A DNA stretch of 64,000 nt from Diphasiastrum complanatum (Eukaryota > Streptophyta > Lycopodiopsida > Lycopodiales > Lycopodiaceae): the NCBI GenBank assembly GCA_029204225.1, contig CM055107.1, positions 15,811,943 through 15,875,942 on the forward strand, given 5' to 3'. Below the pieces are notes generated by a model. It made no database searches. It worked only from the letters and a program-made list of their open reading frames with translations, and had not been told where the DNA came from. The translations under genes and the position numbers were made by a program. Positions 11,102-21,790 of this stretch are shown piece by piece (position 1 is the first letter of the stretch; every line of letters begins with the position of its first letter).

Positions 11102-11870
11102 TCAAACTGGAAAATCTCTATGTTGTTTTCTCAAAATGCAACCCTCACAAATTTTTTCTTCAAAAGAGATATCAGGCAATCCAACAACTAGATTACCTCT
11201 TTTAAGGATTTGCAAGATTTGAGCACTGATATGACCAAACCTTTGATGCCAAAGATCACTTTGACTATCAACAATGCTTACCATAGCTTGAGTAAAAGAT
11301 CTCGCATTCAATTTGTAGAGTCAATTCTTGTTGACTCTAGCTCCTATAGCAATCACTTTGTAGTGATTCTTGATGTCTTTGACAAGACATTTTGTCACTG
11401 TCAAACTCAACCTTGAGTTGTTGATCAACCATCATCCCAATAGATAGTAGATTGTTAGCTAAGCCAGGTACATATTTCACATTGCTTATATGCTTCATCT
11501 TCCCATTGGCTAACTTCACTAGTACCACTCCAACTCCTTTAATAGATAGCAATTTGCCATCAGCTTGTCCAACTTCATCACCATTGTCAGTTTTCTTGAG
11601 TTCTGAAAACCACTCTTTCCTTGAAGTCATGTGCTTGGATGCACCACTATCAATGTACCAGGTATCCTTGGCTTCATCACTTGTCTTTAATGCTGTAATG
11701 AACAGTTTTGAACTCTTACATGTATCATCTTCATATTGATCATCATCGTATTGATGTTGATCAGTATAATTGTCTTCATAATAATAGTCATCAATCTGAT
11801 GTTGATCAGCAAATTTCCCGCTTGCCATTTGTCTTTTCTCTGTTCCATCTCCTTCTGTTTCTTGAAGCAT
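11102..11870 (-). pseudogene. Copia protease and pre-integrase module
   Basis: Two overlapping minus-strand frames. The first holds the protease signature WYIDSGASKHMTS and a family segment YVPGLANNLLSIG. After a frame change near 11330 the second holds the zinc module LWHQRFGHI ... CEGCILRKQH. The text breaks at HRDFPV, exactly where the deletion joins it to the end of RT. The integrase core is missing. Confidence 0.9.
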
Positions 11871-12850
11871 TCACGCTCCCAGTGACCAGGTTTGTTGTAG
11901 TACCTACAATTTCCAGGTTTATTTTGTCTTGAATAGCAGTGTTCTTGACCTCGGTCTTGATTCCAATTACCTCGATTCAGACTATCATTGACTTGCTTAT
12001 GAAGTTGTTGAAATGATCATCGGCTTGAGTTTCCTCCTCTCGATTGATACTTTCCACGGCCAAATCTTCCACCTCGTCCTCTAACTGCAAGAGCTTGATC
12101 ATAGCTCATGTTACGATGATTCAAGTTCTCTTGACGTTGCTCTTCTTGCAAAAGCAATCCACCTAGTTCTTCATAGATTGGAAGATTCTCTTGTGGCTAT
12201 ACTTCTCACAAACATCTGATGTGACTCACTCAGACTATTCAATGTCAATTGCACGATCTCACGATCTTGTACTTGCTCTCCAACTGCTGCTAATTGATCA
12301 TGAATCTCTTTGATCTTCAATATGTGATCGGAAATAGTTGCACCATCATCCATCCGCAATGTATGCAACTTTGTCTTTAGAAATAGTATATGAGATATAT
12401 TTGTCGTTTCAAACAATGCCTTCAATGTATTCCACGCTTCTTTTGGTCCTTCTGAATCTGAAATATAGGGAATAATTGCATCTCTAACTGATAAGTTGAT
12501 GACATTTTGGGCTTTCCGTCTTCTCCTATCAAATGCCCGCTGATCTTCTTCAATCACGGGCCTTGTCTCAAAATGTTCAAAATGTTTAAATTTCCATATG
12601 TTCTTCAAAATGTTTGAATTTCCAAATGTTCTTCCAAATTTTCCATCAAAAGGTTCTTCAGTTTGAATTTCCAAACTGCATAGTTGCCGGCACCTTCCAA
12701 TTTGCTTGACTCATGAAGGACACTCTCGCTTAGTTGGTTTTCTTTACCTCTGGCGCGTCGATTCGATATTGGTACGGATATGCTATATTTGTATGACGCG
12801 CGGATGTACGACTGCTCAAGATTTTTCCTACCTCTGGCACGTCGATCCAA
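11871..12850 (-). pseudogene. Copia gag with mutated zinc knuckle
   Basis: The Gag N-terminus reads ESVLHESSKLEGAGNYAVWKFKLK (W motif of plant copia Gag), followed after a frameshift near 12640 by the UBN2-type capsid body with AWNTLKALFETTN and LHTLRMDDG. A Gly/Arg-rich segment precedes the zinc knuckle near 11885-11930. The knuckle reads CRYYNKPGHWEREC, so the second Cys of C-x2-C-x4-H-x4-C is Tyr. Short local duplications at 12570-12650 add extra repeats of the text around EEH. Confidence 0.85.
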
Positions 12851-12862
12851 TATTGGTACGGA
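12744..12862. repeat. Imperfect tandem duplication, about 84 bp
   Basis: The text ACCTCTGGCGCGTCGAT at about 12745 recurs as ACCTCTGGCACGTCGAT at about 12829, each followed by ATATTGGTACGG. It lies in the 5' untranslated and N-terminal gag region of the copia element. Confidence 0.7.
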
Positions 12863-13395
12863 AAAGATTAAAAATAGAGAGAATATAAGAACTTTTAGAG
12901 GGAATATTCTAGATTCCCCACTTCGGCGCGGCCGCTACGCTGCCTCCTCTTTGCAAAGATTTCGAAATGTGTGATCGTTCAAAAGACAGAGATCAATAAT
13001 GTGAAAAGTATGAAGCCTTCTAACTCTGAATGGTAGTACTAGACACTGTTTAGTGTGATTTGCGGTATTCCAAACAGACAAGTGAGAGATTTCTTGGCAA
13101 ACCTCTCACACAAATAGCACTTTCCACAACAACTAGGAAGTATTGTAAAGATCTCCCCCACTCAATAGATTTTCAATCTGTCTGATGTTGTCCTGGCCTT
13201 TCTAATGCCTTCGAGACTGTGCTTTCGCTCTCCACTAATGATTCTGATCTCCAACCCTACAAAATACACCAAAGAAGAATTTCTTCCAGCCGTTTTTGTC
13301 TCTCCAAACTTTCACCTCCCGTAAAGGACTTTCTCACTTCGTTGCGGAGCCTGTGACAAGCTGTATCCACTGATCAGGCACGTAGGACTATCACT
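12863..13395 (-). other. Copia 5' untranslated region
   Basis: Sequence between the primer site and gag of the minus-strand copia. No ORF of note. It includes a GC-rich stretch with GCGGCCGC near 12930. Confidence 0.6.
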
Positions 13396-13407
13396 GCTTT
13401 GATACCA
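13396..13407 (-). other. Primer binding site, initiator Met tRNA type
   Basis: Directly inside the 5' LTR the minus strand reads TGGTATCAAAGC. It differs by one base from TGGTATCAGAGC, the usual site complementary to the 3' end of plant initiator methionine tRNA. Confidence 0.92.
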
Positions 13408-13669
13408 TGTCAAGAATTAGATATGCAACATCGATCATTCACCATAAGCAATCACCACAAGAAGGTGAAAGAAGAACACACATTGTCACTCTATCACCCT
13501 ACATCATATAGAATGTAAAATGTACAAGTAAACCCTGAACCCTGATAGAGAGAGAAAACTTATGAGTAGACTAATAGACTAGCCTATGACTATTGACGGC
13601 TGGTCATAGCTTTCAACATTAATGTGCATCGTAAACAATAACAATGAAGTTTATCATTGATTTCTAACA
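13408..13669 (-). repeat. Copia 5' LTR
   Basis: 262 bp, paired with 10140-10389. It is slightly longer than its partner because of a small indel around TATGAGTAGACTAATAG near 13560-13580. It is followed by target duplication CAGAA. Confidence 0.95.
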
Positions 13670-13876
13670 CAGAAAATTAAGAATGAATTCCACACTAATC
13701 CAGAACATCTCTAACAAAATCAAACAAGGATAAGAGCACTCTACCACCAAGTTTGAAGAGCATGCTTCACACAAAAATTAGTGAATCCAAACCCAATTTC
13801 CCTTGAAAAATTAGCACTCCAACCAGGATGTGAATCCAAGTGCGTTCCAGTTCTGATTTGATGTAGAACTTGTCTC

Positions 13877-14558
13877 TGCTAAAAGTTCACAATTCTAGCT
13901 TGACTAGTCTTGGTCATATGACTTGTAAATAGTTAGATGGTCATGATGTGGCTTGTCACACGTGCCAAATATCATAGGATTCCATTCATAAGGATGTTCT
14001 CAAGTAGACCTAAGTGATAGAACCTTTGGAATGAGTCTAAATCATGCTTAGATACAAGAGAGAAAAAGTAGGAGCTATTTTTGGTAATTTTTGCATTGTT
14101 GAGAGATCTCCAAGATTCCAACCCTAATCTGGTAGGGATGAAAGATCCACCAAAATTATCATTAGGGATAGATTTAGGGCTACTCTTACTTGCCCAAAAC
14201 CGTGATGGATCATGTATATATAGGTGATGATATCTCACCAAAATCAATCAAGTAATTTCATGATTTTTCTCTCATATTGGTGCAATTGCTCTCTATGTTC
14301 ATAATTGTTTGAGTCCTTGTGATTCCTAATGATTATAGGATTGAATGTAGATCTGGTGTACAGTACTCAGACTATGGGAGGCCGTACTTTCACACGTGTG
14401 AAGGCTTCTTCAAGGATTGGGGCCATTTAGTGAGGTTCAAGCATAGATTCTTGATGAATATTAATGGTTCAAGTTGTGCTAATCTTATGAGATCATAATC
14501 TATTGTTTCCCTCATCATTTAAAGTGTTTTAGGGTCCTTATTTGTTGTAATTTTAACA
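13877..14558 (+). repeat. Copia 5' LTR
   Basis: 682 bp from TGCTAAAAGTTCAC to TTTTAACA. The first 437 bp match 16607-17043. The start TGCT differs from the TGTT of the partner. A CACACGTGTG palindrome lies near 14392. Long antisense ORFs in both LTR copies are chance frames. Confidence 0.93.
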
Positions 14559-14570
14559 TGGTATTAGAGC
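14559..14570 (+). other. Primer binding site, initiator Met tRNA type
   Basis: TGGTATTAGAGC starts at the base after the 5' LTR. It differs by one base from the standard initiator-Met-tRNA site of plant copia elements. Confidence 0.93.
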
Positions 14571-14639
14571 CTAAAGGCTGAAATGAGCTAAATCCTTGGT
14601 TTTCATTCAATTTGATCACAATTTTTGATCGAAATCTTG

Positions 14640-15560
14640 TGTAGATTGGATCTTAGCGGCACTAGACTTGGCAAAGTTTATAAGTTGGATGCATTTGTGG
14701 ATACTAATGTTGTCATGTTGGCCGATAAGAGCAAGATATCTACCTTCACTTTATGGCACAAAAGACTTGGACATGTCAACTCGGGTTCCATGGAGGCTAT
14801 GATCAAGGAGGAGTATGCTTTAGGCCTACCAAGGTCTATTGGGAAGGAAGACAAGGTTTGTGAAGCTTGTGAATTACCCAAGGCACATAAGAAGGTGTTT
14901 CCTAACTCCATCACAAAGTCATCTCATCATCTTGAACTCATACACTCAGATGTGCATATTGTTGCACCAAATCGAATGGAGGTTCATCCATGTTTTAGCC
15001 TTCATTGATGACTACTCAATATATTGTTGGGTGTTCTTACTTTCCTTCAAATCTCAAGTATTTGATACTTTTGTAAAGTTCAAGTTGTTTGTGAAAAAGC
15101 ATCATAATCATAGCATCAAGATTCTTAGAAGTGACAATGGTGGAGAATTCATCTCCAATGAGTTCAAGGCCTTTTGTGAGGAGGAAGGGATCAAGAAAGA
15201 GACTTCTTGTCCTTACAGTCCTCAACAAAATGGAGTTGCTGAAAGAAGGAACAGAACATTATGTGAATGTTCTAAGGCTTTAAGATTGGATTCTTGTTTG
15301 CCCAAATCCTTTTGGGGTGAATCTCTTGTATGTGCAAACTACTTGATGAATAGGGTGTCTTGCAAAGCAATTGAAGGCAAAACTCCTTATGAGATGTTGT
15401 ATGGAAAGAAACCCAACCTTAATCACTTGAAAGTTTTTGGATGTATATGTTATGTGCAGTGGAAACAAGAACCAAGGAGGATCCATCTTCCACAAGAGGG
15501 ATCATGCTTGGATATGCAAGCTCAAGCAAGGGCTACAAAATCTATCTCCCATCCTTGAAC
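14640..15560 (+). pseudogene. Copia integrase
   Basis: Two overlapping frames. The first (to about 15008) has the zinc module LWHKRLGHVNSGS ... CEACELPKAH and the first catalytic Asp in LIHSDVH. The second continues the core with AFIDDYSIYCWVF, Asp in LRSDNGGEF and Glu in NGVAERRNRT, then SFWGESLVCANYLMNR. All three catalytic acids can be read, but a frameshift near 14985 separates them. A further frame change near 15440 leads to the C-terminal segment with GIMLGYASSSKGYKI. Confidence 0.92.
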
Positions 15561-16077
15561 AAATTTGTTGTTTCAAGGGATGTATACTTGATGAACATCA
15601 TATGCATATGCTTGAAGAAGGCTCAAGTGCTCCAACAATCAAGAAGAAGATGGTCGAGGAGCAAGATCTTGATTTCGAGGAGGAGCTCATGGAGGAGCAA
15701 GCACAAACCCACCTATCACACCAAGGAGATCTTCAAGGGAAAAAGTGGAGCCATCAAGGCTCACATATCAAGGCAAAGGGCAGCAAGTTGAGGGTATCTC
15801 ATCTACTTCTTATGCTTTATCTAGTTTTGAAGAACCATCTAATGTTGAAGATGCATTGAACTCCAAAGAATGGTATAAAGCTATGTTGGATGAGTATAAT
15901 GCCTTGATTGAGATTGAAACTTGGTTGCTTGTTGATAGACCTCAAAGGAATGTAATAAGATGCAAGTGGGTCTTCAAGCTTAACTTAAATGCAAATGGGA
16001 GTGTTAACAAACATAAAGCAAGAATAGTTGCAAAAGGTTATGCTCAAGAGAGAGGAATAGACTATAAAAATGGCTAA
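15437..16077 (+). pseudogene. Copia connector and truncated RT
   Basis: After the integrase end the connector runs in two frames to the RT start, ALNSKEWYKAMLDEYNAL, CKWVFKLNLNANGS and RIVAKGYAQERGIDY. It stops there. The catalytic palm with the Y-x-D-D box is absent, because the text jumps at about 16070 to the RNase H start. Confidence 0.9.
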
Positions 16078-16592
16078 GAGGATTCTAAGATACATCTCAG
16101 GTACATTGGATTTTGGGATTCTATATAGAAGAGATGTGATTAACCTTCATGCATTTAGTGATTCAGATTTTGCAGAGGACAAGAGGGATAGGAAATCAAC
16201 AAGTACCTATTCAAGTTTCATAGGAGAAGGTGTGGTTTCATGGCTTTCAAAAAAAGCAAGAAACTATATCTCTATCTTCAACCACTACAAAGGAGGTACT
16301 TTGGATCAAGATATTATTGGTGGAGCTAAAGATCATGGATTCAGAGGAGGCACCAATCATCTACAATGACAATATATCAGCTCAACACCTTGCATCTAAC
16401 CCAATCTTCCATGCAAGTTCTAAGCACATTGAGATATGTCATCACTTTGTGAGAGAAATGGTGCAAGCCAAAGAGATTGCTTTGGAGCATGTTCCAAGCA
16501 ATGAATGTGTAGCTGATCTACTTACTACACCTTTTATGAAGTTCAGATCATCACTTGGAGTGATTAGTAAAGCAATGATTGAACCAAGCTAG
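16070..16592 (+). pseudogene. Copia RNase H
   Basis: MAKRILRYISGTLDFGILY opens the segment, followed by FSDSDFAEDKRDRKST and, after a frameshift near 16235, SAQHLASNPIFHASSKHIEI and ECVADLLTTPF. These are the standard copia RNase H and C-terminal tail motifs. The stop is followed within 15 bases by the polypurine tract. Confidence 0.9.
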
Positions 16593-16595
16593 ATA

Positions 16596-16606
16596 GTGAG
16601 GAGGAG
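16596..16606 (+). other. Polypurine tract
   Basis: GTGAGGAGGAG immediately precedes the 3' LTR that starts TGTTAAAAATTC at 16607. Confidence 0.88.
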
Positions 16607-17043
16607 TGTTAAAAATTCACAATTCTAGCTTGACTAGTTTTGGTCATATGACTTGTAAATAGTTAGATGGTCATGATGTGGCTTGTCACACGTGCCATAG
16701 TAGCATAGGATTCCATTCATAAGGATGTCTCAAGTAGACCTAAGTGATAGAACCTTTGGAATGAGTCTAAATGATGCTTAGATACAAGAGAGAAAAAGTA
16801 GGAGCTATTTTTGGTAATTTTTGCATTGTTGAGGGATCTCCAAGATTCCAACCCTAACTTGGTAGAGATGAGAGATCCACCAAAATTATCATTAGGGATA
16901 GGTTTAGGGCTACTCATACCTGTCCAAAACCGTGATGGATCATGTATATATAGGTGATGATATCTGACCAAAATCAATCAGGTAATTTCATGATTTTTCT
17001 CTCATATTGGTGCAATTGCTCTCTATGTTCATAATTGTTCGAG
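16607..17043 (+). repeat. Truncated copia 3' LTR
   Basis: 437 bp matching 13877-14313. The match ends at GTTCGAG near 17043 and unrelated sequence follows, so the rest of the LTR is lost. Confidence 0.92.
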
Positions 17044-18484
17044 AATATATAGAGAGTAGGATCCTGTGCATGATCCCATGCAATCCCCATGCAGGTCAAC
17101 AATAAATAGATCAAAGCTCTTCATGCATTCCTCCTGCCTATATCAGTCACATGTACATGCACTACTCCATACGTCTTAATTAGAGTGTCTAGGTCCTCTC
17201 AAGGTCATTAGTCACCAACAGGCCTCGATGTGGAATAAAATCTAGGCGAGACCAATAATCTCGAACACTGGAGGGCCGGTCTACCATATTAGGACTATTC
17301 CATGTCCTTAGCTAAATATGGCCGTAACAGCAATTGTCTTTACCTTGACCAAATTTTTTCTAAAAAGAGATAATATGTATGCAAAACTTCAAATATAATT
17401 GAATGTTAAAAAATCTATTAAACCAATATACATCCAATCTGATTACATTTGGGATGGATCTATAGAGTGTGGATGTCTTGGAGAATATCTTTGGATAGAT
17501 CTATTTCTAATATAGGTGCCTTGGTATAGATCTAGCACCCGATCATTGTGTGAAATATCCAAAAATCTTAAAAAGACTAAGATATTAAAACCTAGAAAAC
17601 ATCGAGCATAAATCCAAATAAGTGTGATCTTGGATGAATCTATAGACCACATGTGCCTTGGTGCATGCTGTATGTGATTTTGTTGTGTGACGAATCAAAA
17701 AGTCAAAGTTGAAAATTCATAAATAGTTATGCAAATCCCCATCCCAAATCTAAATGCACTTATGATTTGGGAAAAGAGTTCCTAGAGCCTAGCATCAATG
17801 ATTTGAAGTATTAGACTAATATGATGTGTTCGAGATTGCCGCACCCAACACTTCCTATACACCTAGTGATAATTCCTATCTTGGTAAATGATGAGAATAC
17901 ATTGGCTCATAATATAGGGCTACCAAACATAAAGTTATATAAGTCTAATGGTCAAGGTGACTCTGATTGATTTCCTTAGATGTGTGTAGAAGCTTATGAA
18001 AGTTATGGGCTTGATGAGGACCAATCCATGAAGAAATACATCAACTTATATCTCGCTGATGCTGCTAGATATTCATTTCAACCTCAAATCTCTAGAAAAC
18101 TAAGACTTATGAAAAATAAATTTATGGAAGATCCCTTTTTACGACTCTGATGAGTGTGTATTAAGAGCTATGAATCTATTAGAGACGACTTGGATTAGTG
18201 TGTATTTAGAGCTGTGAGTCTGTTAGAGACTAGATAAAAAGCTAAAAGCTAGTCCCTTGCTAGTCTTCCAAACATTAACATATCTTTTAGTTCATGGTTA
18301 GATTACCCAATAACATACAACATCACATAAAATCTATAAGCAAATACGTGACCTTTTATGAAGCCTGTGATGACACAATATGAGAGACAATCAAAAGCTC
18401 AAGATGTAATTCCAATGAAGAGTATGCCTCGACATCCTCCAGTTCTCATCCCAAGTTAATGCCTTTACCAAAGCTCTAGAGTAG
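17044..18484. other. No gene recognised
   Basis: AT-rich, stop-rich sequence. No domain or RNA gene seen. A short internal duplication around GTGTGTATT and TTAGAGAC occurs near 18150-18230. Confidence 0.5.
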
Positions 18485-18553
18485 TTGCAAATCCATCAAA
18501 CTGAGACTTCCAAAGTTCAAATGACCAAGCATTTTATGCCACAGTTCAATTTA

Positions 18554-18960
18554 TCATGGAATGGACAAGATAAGTCCATGTTGCCCCTTAATAGTAGCAT
18601 TCAGCCTATAAAATTTGGTCTTGGACTCTCTTTTATCATCCGCAATGACTTTGAACTTTGCGTTCATATCATTTACAAAGCAACGATCATGTGCAAACTC
18701 TACTTTCAACTTTTTATCAATAATGACTCCAATTGAAAGTAAATTTATCTTGTAACCTAGTACGTAAAGTACCTCCTTGATCATTTTGTTTTGTCATTAG
18801 GCAGTTATGATGGAAACAATGCCTATCCCCTTGATCTTGTACACATCATCGTTTTCCTGTGAAACAGATGTTTCAAACTATTGAGCCAATCTTTCTTACC
18901 TGTTATATGTATGGTGGCTCTCGAGTCAATGTACCAAGCTTGATCTTCCTAGTTTGATGA
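18554..18960 (-). pseudogene. Copia protease region, decayed
   Basis: Contains DQAWYIDSRATIHITG, where the protease active site D-S-G has become D-S-R, followed after stops and frameshifts by KMIKEVLYVLGYKINLLSIG. The changed active site glycine means no protease activity would be expected. Confidence 0.82.
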
Positions 18961-19834
18961 CAATGCTGATATGAAGATGCTAGAGTCTTCGACTTCACCT
19001 TCGTCGACAAGGTTACCTACTTGCTTTGGTTTTCCCTTGCTCGACTCCACCAAGAATTTTCGGCATTCACTCTTCTAATGGCCTTTTTTGACACAATAAA
19101 AGTACTTGTCTTTCTTCTTGGTCTTGCTAGATGACCCTTCTTCCTCCTGACCCTTGTCATATTGTTGATTAGTCTTTTTCTTGCCCTTGCCCTTGCTCTT
19201 GCCTTGTTTTTGGTGTGCTGCAAGTGCCTGATTATTAGTGTTTCGACGACGATCACCATTTTTTGTCATTGCTCCTCCTGCATCAAGGTCTCTGTGAGCT
19301 CATCAAAGGTTGGTAATCTTTCTCTTGATGTTATCCTTCTCATGAACATTTGATAGATATCTGCAATGCCGCATAATGTGGTGTGCACCAACTCGACATC
19401 ACGTATGCGCTCACGTATAGAATGCAGTTCGTCCCTTATTGCCTTGATTTTGGTCATATAAGATTGAATGTGCTCCCCTTGCTCCATATTGGCACTGTTC
19501 AATTTTGACTTCAAAAGCATAATTCTTGACAAGTTTGAAGTCTCGAATTGCTCTTTTAGTACATCCCAGGCTTGTCTTGGTGTCACAACATCACTATGTG
19601 GATAATGATGTGGTCATTCACTGATAGATTGATGAAGATCAACGCCCTTCTCATCTTCCTGTCGAACACTTTGATGTCCTCTTCATTTGGTGGTCTTGGA
19701 TCATTGCTTGTGACGACTTCCCACAATTCTTTCTCTATCAAAATGTTTTTCATTTTAAACTTCCACACATTGGAAATCCCATCCAATTTATTATTTTTGC
19801 TCAAAACGGACTCTCCCATGTTTGCCATATCCAA
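18961..19834 (-). pseudogene. Copia gag
   Basis: Starts MANMGESVLSKNNKLDG and carries the VWKFKMKN motif. After a frameshift near 19590 comes the capsid body PRQAWDVLKEQFETSN, then a Lys/Gly-rich basic stretch and a degenerate knuckle (YFYCVKKGH...ECRKF). Short acidic text DEGEVEDSSIF leads to the protease. Comparison with 8072-8386 shows what copy 1 has lost. Confidence 0.85.
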
Positions 19835-20479
19835 AACATCTAAAACTCCACTTGTAGGCTAAAAAAAAGTATGCCGAAGCCAATGGCAATGTCAAAATTC
19901 AAAAATAATGACCTACACTTTTTAGCTTACCAGGCCACCCACCACTCTATTTCCAAATCGGAAGATGGTTTCCGTTTCCAAAATGCCTATAGGCACACAA
20001 TCCTACCTCCATGCTTCCAAAGGTGGTGAAATCACTTTTGGCGTCTACTAAGCGCTTTCTCTACGGTTAACACTTTGTTTTGCGGTACTATACTTGCAGG
20101 TACAGCCCTGGTGCCTTTCGTTTGGAGTCCGTAGCCTTTCATTTGGTCCAAAACAATTAAAGGAGATGGAAATAAGGGCCCTTTTAGAAAGTTATTAATT
20201 ACATTTTTGACCTAGTCGGAAATGGTGAGGCATAACTAATAAACTCCTACACTATAGTACCAAATATCCATGTTTAAGACTATTTCAAATTCCTCATACA
20301 CGATGTGACATAACATTATTCAAAGGTTTATTATTTATGATGAGACTTTTGCCACACCCCACACATATTGTTATAAAAAGATGATGATATGAATGGACAT
20401 ATGACACATTTGGCAAAAGGACATTTGAAACTTGAGTTCACTCAAGATCATGTTCTTATAAGAGTAATTATAAAATAAT

Positions 20480-21060
20480 TGAGAAGAAGGATATTAGGTT
20501 TATGTGGATACATCTTGAATTCAAATAGGCAGAGTGCTTACTCAAAAGGATGACATGAAAAAGAATTGCTTTATGTATTTTGTAGGTAGACATTTATTGA
20601 GATATGAAAAAATATGCTATGCTATGGAAAGGGAAGCAAAGGTTTATTCAATAAAGAGATTTCCATATTATTTTCTTGAGTATCCATTCATTTTCTATGT
20701 TGATCATTATTCTTTAAAGTACTTGCTAACCAATCCAAGTTTTCCAAGAAGGATTGCAAGATGAGTACTTCTATTGCAAGTATTTACATTCTAGTCCAAA
20801 ATTGGTAGAGAGAAGCATGACTCTAATGCTAACTATCTTTTCTTGTTTGAAAGGAACCATGCTTTCAAAAGCCTTGGAGGATGCATTTCTTAATGAGGAG
20901 ATAATAATTACTAATCTTCAGGATCAGTTTATTCTGGCACCGTCTAATAACAACTACGTCAACGGTATCATGAAAATTCGACCAAGGAGCAAAAATTTTG
21001 TATTTCAAAACAAAGTTGTACATTATAATATCGTTGGAGGTGCTCTTTATAAGATGGGTC
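20480..21060 (+). pseudogene. Gypsy RNase H scrap
   Basis: The text YEKICYAMEREAKVYSIKRF then FIFYVDHYSLKYLLTNPSF and RIAR follows the gypsy RNase H pattern (EREALAVVY, FYVDHQALKYL, GRIAR) position by position. The next frame (20754-21060) likely continues into the spacer before integrase but is too diverged to assign. No RT or integrase is adjacent. Confidence 0.72.
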
Positions 21061-21099
21061 AATTACAATCACTATCTATATTGTTCCCATGATACAAGG

Positions 21100-21660
21100 T
21101 TTCAGTCTTCTTGAGGGTTGAGTCCTATATGTTAATCCTTGGTTGGGTGTACAGACCGTGTGCACTATAATTTTGGTGGAAAGTTTGAGTCTTGGGCAAG
21201 CATAGGTAAATTATGCTATGCTACTATTTGACGTGTATCCAAAATACAATATAAAGTGGGGCATCTGGCCGTGATCTCACTTGGCCGTGATCTCAATCAA
21301 GCCTTGGAGACGTAAGCACACAGGCTTCATCAGAAGATTGCATGCACAGCATCTGACACACAATGTTTAAAGGAGACAGTTTCAAGTTTCTGTTCCTGAT
21401 TTTGACGAGTCAGTCGGTGTAGTTACTAGCTGGTACTCAACTACATAGATAAAAATCTGTAGGGGACGAGAATTGACTTGCTTTCCTTCTGGAAGAAGCT
21501 TTTGGAAAATCCCAATTGTGAATGTAATCGTAATAGTCCGCAAATACTGTGTCACTCCAGTCCTCCAACAACTACCCTTGATAAGACAATATGCATGCAT
21601 CTAGTTGCAATAGTCAGTTAATTACCGCGTCAATCCACTCCTCAAACAGAGCTGGCTTTC
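21100..21660. other. Upstream region of the germin-like gene
   Basis: About 550 bp between the gypsy scrap and the TATA box. No ORF with recognisable motifs. It presumably holds the promoter and any proximal control elements of the germin-like gene. Confidence 0.5.
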
Positions 21661-21669
21661 CTTCTTGCC

Positions 21670-21678
21670 TATATTTAT
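21670..21678 (+). promoter_or_regulatory. Probable TATA box
   Basis: TATATTTAT lies about 113 bp before the chosen start codon of the germin-like gene. That spacing would put transcription start near 21700 and leave a 5' leader of about 90 bp. Confidence 0.6.
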
Positions 21679-21790
21679 CGCCCTCTTTTGCCTCTACTTA
21701 CTCATCTGCCCTTTTCCGCTCCGCAGAACCCAATCTTGTTTGCTCCCTTTTGCTACTTTGTTCATCTGTCTCCTAAAAGCTTGTTCTCAA

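Larger units (their letters stand above)
10135..13674 (-). mobile_element. Complete-ended, internally deleted copia element
   Basis: Two LTRs (10140-10389 and 13408-13669) start TGT and end ACA and are flanked by the identical 5-bp target duplication CAGAA (10135-10139 and 13670-13674). The element lies on the minus strand, so the 5' LTR is the right one. The primer site and polypurine tract are in the right places. Coding content on the minus strand is gag, protease, the zinc module of integrase, then a jump near 11100 straight to the end of RT and RNase H. The integrase core and most of RT are deleted, so it could only have moved with help in trans before or after the deletion. Total length is 3530 bp without the duplications. 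Confidence 0.95.
13877..17043 (+). mobile_element. Copia element lacking gag, protease and RT core
   Basis: A full left LTR (13877-14558), adjacent primer site, and a truncated right LTR (16607-17043) frame plus-strand copia coding remnants. Just after the primer site the coding starts in the pre-integrase module, so gag and protease are deleted. A second deletion near 16070 joins the first third of RT to the start of RNase H. The right LTR stops 437 bp in, at the position equivalent to 14313, so the last 245 bp and any target duplication are missing. Confidence 0.93.
18485..19940 (-). mobile_element. Copia fragment (family 1, copy 2)
   Basis: The minus-strand text matches the element at 5335-8496 from the 5' untranslated region (about 19940) through gag and protease to the pre-integrase module (HLNFGSLSLM, about 18490), where it is cut off. 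The gag part is more complete than in copy 1. Frameshifts and stops interrupt it at several places. The two copies share the N-terminal text MANMGES, so they belong to one family. Confidence 0.9.

Noticed and set aside
13972-14247. Minus-strand ORF recurring at 16717-16977
   Set aside because: Both copies lie antisense in the two LTRs of one copia element, so the apparent conservation only reflects LTR identity.
21665-21790. Upstream extension of the germin-like CDS
   Set aside because: The extension has no ATG at its start, overlaps the TATA box, and would place text before the signal peptide.
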